From positions 215,103 to 240,006 of the forward strand of contig HF989736.1 of assembly GCA_000431315.1 (NCBI GenBank): DNA of 24,904 nucleotides. Reading direction: 5' to 3'. Shown one piece after another: positions 7,155 to 14,244 of this stretch. The stretch's first letter is position 1, and each line of letters starts with the position of its first letter. The translations under genes were made by a program, and so were the position numbers. Source of the stretch: Brachyspira sp. CAG:484. Lineage in GTDB: Bacteria; Cyanobacteriota; Vampirovibrionia; Gastranaerophilales; Gastranaerophilaceae. The notes under the pieces were generated by a model. It was not told where the DNA came from. It saw only the letters and a program-made list of their open reading frames with translations, and searched no databases.

Positions 7155-9677
7155 ATGACTGACGGAACTCAAGACGTAACTACTCAGGTTGAGAAAGTTG
7201 AAGTAGTTGATATTCCTGATAATAATGAAGCTATTGAAACTAAAACCTCAGCGAGTTACGATGCCAGCAATATTCGTGTATTAGAAGGTCTTGAAGCTGT
7301 AAGAATGCGTCCTGGTATGTACATCGGATCAACTTCACAGCGAGGACTTCACCATTGTATTTACGAAATCGTTGATAACTCAATTGATGAATCTCTTGCT
7401 GGTTTCTGTACGGATATTCATGTAACCGTTCATAAAGATAACAGCGTTACCGTAGAAGACAACGGACGCGGCATTCCGGTTGATATTAAGCCGGAATCCG
7501 GTAAATCAGCATTGGAAATCGTTCATACAGTACTCCATGCCGGCGGAAAATTCGGAGATGGCGGGTATAAAGTTTCAGGAGGGCTGCATGGTGTTGGTGC
7601 GTCAGTTGTAAACGCTCTTTCAGAAAAATATATTGTAGAAGTTTCAAGACAAGGATACATATGGAAGCAGGAATACATGAGAGGGGAGCCTCTTTCTCCT
7701 GTAGAAAAAGGTGCAGCTACTGATAAAACCGGAACTAAAACAACTTTTTGGCCGGATCCGGAAATCTTTACTGAAACAACAGAAATCGATTGTGATGTAA
7801 TTGCCAACAGGCTTCGTGAAATGGCTTTCTTAAACAAAGGTTTAAAAATCATTTTCCACGTTGACGCAACAGGAACAGAAGAAACTTTCCACTATGTAGG
7901 CGGTATCGGAAGCTATGTTGAATTTTTAAACAAGAATAAAACTGTTTTACATGACAAACCAATTTATATTGATAAAGTCGTTGATACTATGCAGGTTGAG
8001 GTTGCTATGCAATATACAGATGCTTACAATGAAAGCGTTCTGTCTTTTGCAAACAACATTAACACACATTCCGGCGGAACACATTTAACCGGTTTCAGAA
8101 ACTCTATTACACGTGTTTTCAACGATTATGCAAGAAAAAATAATATACTGAAAGATTCTGACCAGAACCTTTCCGGAGAAGATGTTCGTGAAGGTTTGAC
8201 TGCAATCGTTTCAGTAAAAATTCCAAACCCTGAATTTGAAGGGCAAACAAAAGAAAAGTTAGGCTCTCAGGAAGCTATGGGAGCTGTTCAGGATGCCGTA
8301 AGGGAAAAATTACAGGAATGGCTGGAATTTAACCCTAAAATTGCCAAAACTATCTTGGAAAAAACATTGCAGGCTCAGCGTGCAAGAGAAGCTGCAAGGC
8401 GTGCGCGCGAACTTACAAGAAGAAAGTCAGTTCTGGAAAACTCTACATTGCCGGGAAAACTTGCTGACTGTTCAAACAGAGAACCTGAAAAATGCGAAAT
8501 TTATCTGGTTGAGGGTGATTCTGCGGGCGGGTCTGCTAAACAGGGCAGAAACAGAATGTTTCAGGCTATCCTTCCGTTAAGAGGTAAAATCTTAAACGTT
8601 GAAAAAGCAAGGCTTGATAAAATTTATGCTAATAATGAAATCCAGTCAATGGTTCAGGCATTCGGTATAAATATTTCAAAAAATGAAGAACAGGTTGATA
8701 TTGAAAAACTTCGTTATCATAAAATTATTATTATGACCGATGCGGATGTTGATGGTGCTCATATTAGAACACTGCTTTTGACATTCTTCTTCCGTTATGC
8801 AAAACCTTTAATCGAAAACGGTTATGTATATATTGCACAGCCGCCTCTGTTTAAAGTTACAATAGGCAAAACAATCGAATATTTATATGATGAGCATGCT
8901 TTGGATAAAATGCTTAAAGAGCGGGGAATTAAGTCTTTGAGCTTGTCCGACAAGTCAAAATCCAAAGTTAAAACAGGTGATGAATTATTGGAATTGGTTA
9001 AGAATATGTCAACATTCTACAATTCTTATAACAACCCTATTTTAAATCTTTTCCCTGCGGTTGTGTTAAGAGGGCTGGTACGTTCGGGAATAACTCCTGA
9101 AGATTTTGATGATCAGGCAAAAATGACTGAAATCATTGATTACTTAAATCACTACCTTCAAGACCATGCTAAAAACTATAATATTCAGGAAGCTGCAAAT
9201 TACAAAGCTTCTATTAAATACACTCCTGAAAATTCAAAATATTCAATTATGCTGTTCACAAATGAAGAAGAACATGTAATAATTAACCAGAATATTATAA
9301 AGAGTTCAGAGTATAAGAGATTAAAAGCTTCATATCCTCTAATCAGAGATTACCTAATTGAGGAATCTGACGGCTTGATGCTGGAAACCGATACAGAACA
9401 ATTTGAGATTAAATCTTTTGACAGATTGCAGAAGATAATAGATGACAGAGGTCAAAAAGGCATGACAATCCAGCGTTTCAAAGGTTTAGGCGAAATGATG
9501 CCTCAGCAGCTCTGGGAAACAACAATGGATCCTTCAACAAGAACACTTTTGAAAGTAAGTATTGAAGATGCAATGCTTTGCGACCAATTGTTTGACGTAT
9601 TGATGGGCGATAAGGTTGAACCTAGACGCGACTTTATTGAAGCAAATGCCGTCTATGCAACTAATATTGATACATAA
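7155..9677 (+). CDS. gyrB: DNA gyrase subunit B
   Basis: An 840-aa type IIA topoisomerase ATPase subunit, which with GyrA introduces negative supercoils. ATP-site residues are in EIVDNSIDE (71-79), EDNGRGIP (101-108) and GGLHGVGAS (142-150), with the catalytic-loop lysine in QTKEKLG (364-370). The TOPRIM motifs are EGDSAGG (453-459), PLRGKILN (474-481) and DADVDGAH (529-536); the tail motif QRFKGLGEM is at 773-781. About 210 residues separate PPLFKV (563) from QRFKGLGEM, far more than in compact 640-aa GyrB proteins. This suggests an inserted domain of roughly 165-170 residues like the one in enterobacterial GyrB. About 35 residues of non-conserved N-terminal extension precede the ATPase domain. 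It is monocistronic between its own promoter and terminator; gyrA is not nearby. ParE is the main alternative, but overall similarity favours GyrB. Confidence 0.96.
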   Translation: MTDGTQDVTTQVEKVEVVDIPDNNEAIETKTSASYDASNIRVLEGLEAVRMRPGMYIGSTSQRGLHHCIYEIVDNSIDESLAGFCTDIHVTVHKDNSVTVEDNGRGIPVDIKPESGKSALEIVHTVLHAGGKFGDGGYKVSGGLHGVGASVVNALSEKYIVEVSRQGYIWKQEYMRGEPLSPVEKGAATDKTGTKTTFWPDPEIFTETTEIDCDVIANRLREMAFLNKGLKIIFHVDATGTEETFHYVGGIGSYVEFLNKNKTVLHDKPIYIDKVVDTMQVEVAMQYTDAYNESVLSFANNINTHSGGTHLTGFRNSITRVFNDYARKNNILKDSDQNLSGEDVREGLTAIVSVKIPNPEFEGQTKEKLGSQEAMGAVQDAVREKLQEWLEFNPKIAKTILEKTLQAQRAREAARRARELTRRKSVLENSTLPGKLADCSNREPEKCEIYLVEGDSAGGSAKQGRNRMFQAILPLRGKILNVEKARLDKIYANNEIQSMVQAFGINISKNEEQVDIEKLRYHKIIIMTDADVDGAHIRTLLLTFFFRYAKPLIENGYVYIAQPPLFKVTIGKTIEYLYDEHALDKMLKERGIKSLSLSDKSKSKVKTGDELLELVKNMSTFYNSYNNPILNLFPAVVLRGLVRSGITPEDFDDQAKMTEIIDYLNHYLQDHAKNYNIQEAANYKASIKYTPENSKYSIMLFTNEEEHVIINQNIIKSSEYKRLKASYPLIRDYLIEESDGLMLETDTEQFEIKSFDRLQKIIDDRGQKGMTIQRFKGLGEMMPQQLWETTMDPSTRTLLKVSIEDAMLCDQLFDVLMGDKVEPRRDFIEANAVYATNIDT

Positions 9678-9705
9678 AAAAAAGCTCCCATAAGGGAGCT
9701 TTTTT
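9678..9705. terminator. Bidirectional terminator of gyrB
   Basis: AAAAAAGCTCCC and GGGAGCTTTTTT form a 12-bp stem with an ATAA loop. The T-run reaches the stop codon of the leftward pilin gene (9704-9706), so the hairpin can serve both convergent genes. Confidence 0.93.
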
Positions 9706-10544
9706 ATTTAGGTAAATTATCCCAGTAGGTTTTAGTTTCATCATCAGGATTTATGTCATTTATAGCATACCAGCTGCAACCGGCGCCGTTAGATAACTGT
9801 TTATTATTTACACTGCAAGGTCGACCGGCAAGTTCATCTACTTCTGTATCAACACCTTCTTGTACGTCTACAGTTTTCACAGGAACAAGTTTATCTGACT
9901 TATCAATCATAAATTTAAATATATCATGCCCGTATCGATTAGGTTTTTTATAAGGTCCGTTTGTATCTAAGGATATCCATATATTTCTTCCCTTGTTTGA
10001 GCCGTCTGAAACAATTTTAACCCCTATAGAACTCCCATCAGGTAATATATTAACCGCTTCAGGATAATCATTTCCTGTATTTTCAGTTATAACACGTGTC
10101 CCATTATAATTTTTAAAAGAATAAAATTCGACCCTCTTAATAACTTTCAAATTTTTATAAAAAGTATTTATAAATTCATCAGCATAAACGTAAATGCCAT
10201 TAGGATCACTAGAAGTATCAAGAAAAGTGTATGTTTCATTAATATTATCAATACCCAGTTGAAATTTTGTTAGTAAATAAGCTTGTGAAGCATTTGAGTA
10301 CGCCTTTTTCAACCCGACCTCAAGCTGTTTATGCGTCTGTTTTGCAATCAGCGACGGCAGCGTCATTGATGCAACTACACCTATTATACCGAGAGTGATT
10401 AATACCTCGGCTAACGTAAAGCCTCGTTTAATGGTTCTTTTTTCGGCGGCGCAAAATGGCTCGCTGCCTGCGCCAATGCCCCGTATGGTGCTTAAACTAC
10501 TCTGCCCCCCCCCCGAAAAGCCTTGTCTTTACTGTGTTTTCCAT
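9704..10544 (-). CDS. Type IV pilin-like protein, interrupted by a G10 tract (frame off)
   Basis: The prepilin signal KRGFTLAEVLIT and the body to the stop at 9704 are in one frame, but that frame has no ATG, GTG or TTG before the signal and is closed by TAA upstream of the G-run. The only good start is ATG 10542-10544, preceded by AAAAGGAG at 8 nt. Read from it, the gene gives MENTVKTRLFGGGAE and stops just after ten G (10505-10514 on the + strand as C). With nine G the frame would continue as LFGGGQSSLSTIRGIGAG and so on into the pilin, with a leader of about 45 residues before the cleavage site. The C-terminal domain resembles the pilin at 6066 (same CSWYAINDINPDDETK tail). This may be phase variation in the off state, transcriptional slippage, or a sequencing error in the run. 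Confidence 0.85.
10490..10521 (-). repeat. Poly-G cassette, copy 1 (G10 inside the pilin leader)
   Basis: On the minus strand: GGCTTTTC, ten G, then CAGAGTAGTTTAAGC. The same cassette, with one T fewer before the run and one G/A change after it, occurs at 24158-24188 in another pilin gene. The G-run is a classic substrate for slipped-strand mispairing. Confidence 0.9.
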
Positions 10545-10593
10545 AATTAATCTCCTTTTTAGTTATATCACTGCTTTTATTGCTTTCTTTTTT

Positions 10594-10723
10594 AAGGGAA
10601 AATATTTGTTTTCGAAACTATAGCAGTGCCACAGGCACGACACCTCCCGGATTTGCGTTTCCTTAAACAGTTTGCACTGGATTGGGAGTGTGAGCGTGTT
10701 TGAGAAAATAAATATTTTCCCTT
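10594..10723. repeat. Long inverted repeat element A
   Basis: The 20-nt arms AAGGGAAAATATTTGTTTTC (10594-10613) and its complement (10704-10723) differ at one base. The 90-nt interior holds a perfect small hairpin GTGCC-ACA-GGCAC (10627-10639) and a further pair ACACcTCCC/GGGAGTGT, so the whole unit could fold as a long branched hairpin. The inner edges, GAAACTATAGCAG on the left and GTGAGCGTGTTTGA on the right, resemble those of element B. Confidence 0.8.
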
Positions 10724-10764
10724 TTTTATCTATTTGTTTTTCTTTAGCATTGCTTGTTGCTTTT

Positions 10765-10848
10765 TTCTAAGTAACGAAAAAATTTTTTGAGGCGATAGCG
10801 GGAGCAGCGCGTGAGCGTGTCCGAAAAAAGTTTTTTCGTTACTTAGAA
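10765..10848. repeat. Long inverted repeat element B
   Basis: TTCTAAGTAACGAAAAAA (10765-10782) is a perfect 18-bp inverted match to 10831-10848, and pairing extends by a further 6 A-T pairs around one bulged G. The interior of about 35 nt begins GAGGCGATAGCGG and ends GTGAGCGTGTCCG, similar to the inner edges of element A. It could be a MITE- or REP-like element, or a structured RNA. Confidence 0.85.
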
Positions 10849-11052
10849 TGTGCTGACTGCTTCTTTTACTGTACATGCTTGGCGCTCTGATTGCCACTTA
10901 CTGAAGGGGAATAAACTGTTGTTAAGTTTTCTCCTCTGCTTTTTTAATTATAAACTATTTTATATAAATTTCAAGCAGTAAGATTGAAATACTGTTGACA
11001 TTGTAGTAATATTTTATCAGAGGATATTAATATTAAGAAAAGAGACAATAAA

Positions 11053-11715
11053 ATGACAAAAAAAGAACTTATTTTTCTAGGACCCCCTGCCTGTGGAAAA
11101 GGTACCCAGACAGAAAAATTAGCTAAATATTTAGATTTCCCTCATGTTGACACTGGATCACTCCTGAGGGCAGAGATTAAAAATGAAACTCCGGATGGGA
11201 AAGTTGCAAAATCTTATATTGACAAAGGCAACCTCGTTCCGCTTGATTTGGTAGCTAAGATTATTAAAAACAGATTATCACAGGAAGACTGTGAAAACGG
11301 ATATGTTCTTGACGGTTATCCAAGAAGTTTAGAACAGGCTGACAAGCTTGATGTTATCAACAAAGAAATTAATGGTGATGAAAAAGTCGATTTTAGAGCT
11401 ATTTATTTTGACATAGATACAAATGTACTTGTTGAGAGAATTGTTAACCGCCGCTCTTGTCCTGTTTGCGGAGAGATTTACAATCTTGAATTTAAACCGC
11501 CAAAAGTTGCAGGTCATTGTGACAATGATGGTGCAGAATTAACACAAAGAAAAGATGACACTAAAGAAGTAGCTCAGGCAAGATTTGATACGTACTTCCA
11601 CGAAACTGCTCCTCTTATTGATTACTATAAAAATAAGGGCGTACTTAAAACAATTGATGCAAATGGGACTATCGATGAAGTTTGGGAAAGATTATTGAAG
11701 GTAATAAATGATTAA
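11053..11715 (+). CDS. adk: Adenylate kinase
   Basis: A 220-aa cytosolic nucleotide kinase catalysing ATP + AMP to 2 ADP. The P-loop is GPPACGKGT (10-18), with Ala-Cys where most have Gly-Ala. AMP-binding residues are in DTGSLLR (33-39) and DGYPRS (87-92). The LID carries a zinc-type set Cys136, Cys139, Cys156 and Asp159 (SCPVCGEIYN ... GHCDND), the Cys3-Asp variant seen in many Gram-positive and other enzymes. QRKDDT and ARFDTY follow as expected. The SD is weak (AAGAAAAGAGA). The gene overlaps map by 8 nt and leads a co-directional run adk-map-SMR-unknown. adk-map adjacency is an old arrangement, usually next to secY in the ribosomal protein supercluster, which is absent here. Confidence 0.96.
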   Translation: MTKKELIFLGPPACGKGTQTEKLAKYLDFPHVDTGSLLRAEIKNETPDGKVAKSYIDKGNLVPLDLVAKIIKNRLSQEDCENGYVLDGYPRSLEQADKLDVINKEINGDEKVDFRAIYFDIDTNVLVERIVNRRSCPVCGEIYNLEFKPPKVAGHCDNDGAELTQRKDDTKEVAQARFDTYFHETAPLIDYYKNKGVLKTIDANGTIDEVWERLLKVIND

Positions 11716-12460
11716 TAGAAAATCACGAGAAGAAATTAAACTTATGCGCCATGCCGGTCATATCGTTGCATTGGTTCATAAAAAAATGAAAGAAGTTATA
11801 GAGCCTGGAATTTCTACAAAAGAACTTGACGAAATTGCACATCAGGTAATAAAAGAAAACAGAGCAATACCTACATTTTTAGGTTATCAGGGTTTTCCAG
11901 GCTGTATCTGTGCTTCAATCAACGAGCAGGTAGTTCATGGGATTCCGCATGAAGATGTAAAGGTCAAAGAAGGCGATATTATCAGTATTGATGTCGGCGC
12001 AACTTACCATGGATTAGTCGGGGACAGTGCCTGGACATATGCTGTCGGGGAAATAGATGAAGACAAAAAAAGGCTTATGAAAGCAACCGAAGAATCATTA
12101 TTTGCAGGTATTGATAAAATGCGTATTGGCAATGTTCTTGATGATATTTCCGGTGCGGTTGAAGATGTTGCCCATCACTATAACTTCGGTATAGTAAGGC
12201 AGTACGGCGGTCATGGCGTAGGGCATAATATGCACGAAGAACCATTTCTTTTCAATTACAGGGTAGGTGATAAAACCATCATAAAACAAGGTTACGCAAT
12301 TGCAATCGAACCGATGTTAAACCTTGGCGGCGACGAGGTTTCTGTCGGAGAGGATGAATGGACAGTTTCCACTGTTGACGGCAAAGCTTCAGCTCACTTT
12401 GAGCATACTGTAATTGCTACAGAAGATGGTCCTTTGATTACAACAAAATTAATGGAGTAA
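11708..12460 (+). CDS. map: Methionine aminopeptidase, type I
   Basis: A 250-aa metalloprotease that removes the initiator Met from nascent proteins. The five metal ligands are visible: Asp95 (SIDVG), Asp106 (GDSAWT), His169 (YGGHGVGHNMHEEP), Glu201 (IAIEPML) and Glu232 (HFEHTV). His77 in VVHGIP is the conserved substrate-contact histidine. The length is that of the short type Ia enzyme, with no N-terminal zinc-finger extension. The ATG lies inside the end of adk (8-nt overlap), with GAAGG upstream, so translation is probably coupled. Identification is certain. Confidence 0.97.
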   Translation: MINRKSREEIKLMRHAGHIVALVHKKMKEVIEPGISTKELDEIAHQVIKENRAIPTFLGYQGFPGCICASINEQVVHGIPHEDVKVKEGDIISIDVGATYHGLVGDSAWTYAVGEIDEDKKRLMKATEESLFAGIDKMRIGNVLDDISGAVEDVAHHYNFGIVRQYGGHGVGHNMHEEPFLFNYRVGDKTIIKQGYAIAIEPMLNLGGDEVSVGEDEWTVSTVDGKASAHFEHTVIATEDGPLITTKLME

Positions 12461-12467
12461 AGCTATA

Positions 12468-12782
12468 ATGGGATGGATTTATCTTGTTACAGCAATATTG
12501 TTAGAAATTTTTGGAACAACTATGATGAAATTATCTAACGGGATGACAATACTTCTCCCGACAATAGGAATGTTCATCGGTTATATACTGTGTTTCGCAA
12601 GTCTTGCAATGGCTCTTAAGACTATTGATATGAGCGTTGCCTATGCTATATGGTGTGCTTTAGGTATTGTATTAATAGCTCTTATAGGAATATTATTTTT
12701 TCATGAAAGCTTTAATATTCCAAAATTATTAGGATTGTTACTTATTGTTATCGGGGTTGTAACCCTGAAACTAAATTCATAA
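12468..12782 (+). CDS. Small multidrug resistance (SMR/EmrE-type) transporter
   Basis: A 104-aa inner-membrane protein with four predicted helices (about 3-22, 30-50, 57-78 and 85-103). The essential acidic residue of the family is Glu13 in ILLEIFGTTMMKLSNG. Other family marks are the GYILCFASLAMALKTIDMSVAYA loop/helix (best seen as LAMALKTID and VAYAIWCALG) and GVVTLKL at the end. SMR proteins work as dimers and exchange protons for cationic drugs, quaternary amines or guanidinium; the substrate cannot be told from sequence. It starts 7 nt after map, with its SD (GGAG) in the end of map, so it is in the same operon. Confidence 0.93.
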   Translation: MGWIYLVTAILLEIFGTTMMKLSNGMTILLPTIGMFIGYILCFASLAMALKTIDMSVAYAIWCALGIVLIALIGILFFHESFNIPKLLGLLLIVIGVVTLKLNS

Positions 12783-12791
12783 GGATTTAAA

Positions 12792-13451
12792 ATGAGATAT
12801 TTTATAGGATTATCGCTTGCATCAACTTCCGGAATGGACTCCGGTCTTGCGATTTTTGATGAAAATAGAAATCTAATTATGGTTGACAAGTTATATAAGA
12901 TGAACGATATAATCCATTTTTTTGATAATTATTCATCTACAGGGGATTCAGAATTGTGTGTTTCTCTGGCGTGGGACAGGACTATGCTTAACGGGAAATG
13001 GCGGATATTGTCAAAGCCTTATCAGATGGTTTCTACAAACAAACTTATCCCTAATCAGGATAATTGGACACAAAGATTTACAACAAGAGGAAGCGACTAT
13101 TTTAAATCTCTAACAGAAAGAGGAGCAAACGTAAACCGTTTTGAGATTTACCTGACAAGACAAAGCCTGCATCTAAATTCTTGTTTTAAAGAGCGTTCTC
13201 CGGCGGATTGTAAATTCCTTCAGCAGACTTTAACTAATGAATGGGGAATTGAACTACCGCAAAATATGATGCCGATGTCACAGCTTGAAGCCATCACAGG
13301 AGCTCTGCTGGCTAAAGAAAATTATGAAAATAAACAAAACATCAAAACTATAGCCTCATACAGAGGACTTAATGTTATTGATGTAATATCAAACCCGAAT
13401 ATATGTGCTAAAGAAAATATGGAAAAAGTTTTATTATTTAACACAAAATAA
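12792..13451 (+). CDS. Uncharacterised protein, possibly RNase H-fold (DUF429-like)
   Basis: A 219-aa soluble protein with no signal peptide. The start (MRYFIGLSLASTSGMDSGLAIFD in two parts: GLSLAST and GLAIFDENRNLI) looks like the first beta-hairpin of an RNase H/actin-like fold. A later strand CVSLAWDRTM and a helix SQLEAITGALLAKENY resemble the pattern of DUF429 predicted nucleases, but the usual acidic residue of the first strand is Ser here. It could therefore be an inactive relative or something else. AAGGA lies 7 nt before ATG and only 9 nt separate it from the SMR gene, so it closes the adk operon. It runs up to the convergent tmk with 4 nt between stops and no visible terminator. Confidence 0.7.
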   Translation: MRYFIGLSLASTSGMDSGLAIFDENRNLIMVDKLYKMNDIIHFFDNYSSTGDSELCVSLAWDRTMLNGKWRILSKPYQMVSTNKLIPNQDNWTQRFTTRGSDYFKSLTERGANVNRFEIYLTRQSLHLNSCFKERSPADCKFLQQTLTNEWGIELPQNMMPMSQLEAITGALLAKENYENKQNIKTIASYRGLNVIDVISNPNICAKENMEKVLLFNTK

Positions 13452-13455
13452 TAGT

Positions 13456-14085
13456 TTATTTTAACTTGTGATTAACAATAAAAGTTTTTAAAATATCAAC
13501 AACATTTTTATGTATATCGTCAATAGACTTAGCAGCATCAAGAACTTTTACACGTTCAGGCTCCTGACGTGCAATTTCCAGATAACCATTTCTTACACGG
13601 TTAAAAAACTCCATGCCTGCGCTTTCCATTCTGTCTTTTTGCCCTCCCACGCGTTTCATTGAAGTTTCTACATCAATATCAAAAACAAAAGTCAGATCAG
13701 GTTTGTCGCCGCTGGTTGCAATATTGTTAAGGTTGTTAATCCGCTCAATATCCAGCCCTCTTCCATATCCCTGATAAGCAACCGTACTATCAGTATGCCT
13801 GTCGCATAGAACAATTTTACCTTTTTCAACAGCAGGTCTTACAATAATATCCATATGCTGCGCTCTGTCTGCCAGAAACAAAAAAGCCTCACAACGGGAA
13901 GAAACCTCTCCGTCATAATTTAACAGAATTTCCCGTATTTTTTCACCAAGTCCCTTTGCTCCGGGTTCACGCGTAACAACAACATCATAACCTTTAGCTT
14001 TTAACCCTTTGGCAAGAAGCATAAGCTGTGTAGTCTTACCGCAGCCGTCAGCACCCTCAAACGTTATAAATAAACCTTTATTCAT
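13456..14085 (-). CDS. tmk: Thymidylate kinase
   Basis: A 209-aa dTMP kinase making dTDP for DNA synthesis. The P-loop is FEGADGCGKTTQ (about 9-20), TREPGAKGLGEKIR is the REPG dTMP-binding loop, LFLADRAQH the base-binding helix and LCDRHTDSTVAYQGYGRG the DR(Y/H) segment. The LID has GGQKDRMESAGMEFF. The start has GAGGAG 6-7 nt upstream and an extended -10 promoter just before it, which predicts a leader of only about 12 nt. It is transcribed alone, divergently from the HD-GYP gene. Often tmk sits with holB; that is not the case here. Confidence 0.96.
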   Translation of the reverse strand: MNKGLFITFEGADGCGKTTQLMLLAKGLKAKGYDVVVTREPGAKGLGEKIREILLNYDGEVSSRCEAFLFLADRAQHMDIIVRPAVEKGKIVLCDRHTDSTVAYQGYGRGLDIERINNLNNIATSGDKPDLTFVFDIDVETSMKRVGGQKDRMESAGMEFFNRVRNGYLEIARQEPERVKVLDAAKSIDDIHKNVVDILKTFIVNHKLK

Positions 14086-14102
14086 GCCATCTCCTCAAAA
14101 AA

Positions 14103-14111
14103 ATTATACCA
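14103..14111 (-). promoter_or_regulatory. Extended -10 promoter of tmk
   Basis: On the minus strand TGGTATAAT is a perfect extended -10, with no good -35 at 17 bp. Transcription would begin near 14096, directly ahead of the SD GAGGAG. Confidence 0.6.
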
Positions 14112-14244
14112 TAACCAAATACTGCACCATCTAAAGTTGTATATTTCCCATACTAAAGTATGAAATTTTGTAAAATTTATTAAAGTTTTTTTCAACTCAT
14201 GCCGTATATTAAAACAAAAGCATGCAAGTAGAAGGATAGATTGA

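Larger units (their letters stand above)
10545..11052. other. About 500-bp non-coding region with two inverted-repeat elements
   Basis: No convincing gene is seen here. It holds the SD of the leftward pilin gene, two long inverted repeats (10594-10723 and 10765-10848, listed separately), and the leader of adk. A perfect -35-like TTGACA lies at 10995-11000, but no clear -10 at 16-18 bp; the nearest AT-rich hexamers are TATCAG at 14 bp and TATTAA at 23 bp. The middle of the region is more GC-rich than the genes around it. Confidence 0.6.

Noticed and set aside
10594..10848. Intrinsic terminators
   Set aside because: The arms are too long and the interiors (35 and 90 nt) too large, with shared inner motifs; no gene ends next to them on the + strand.
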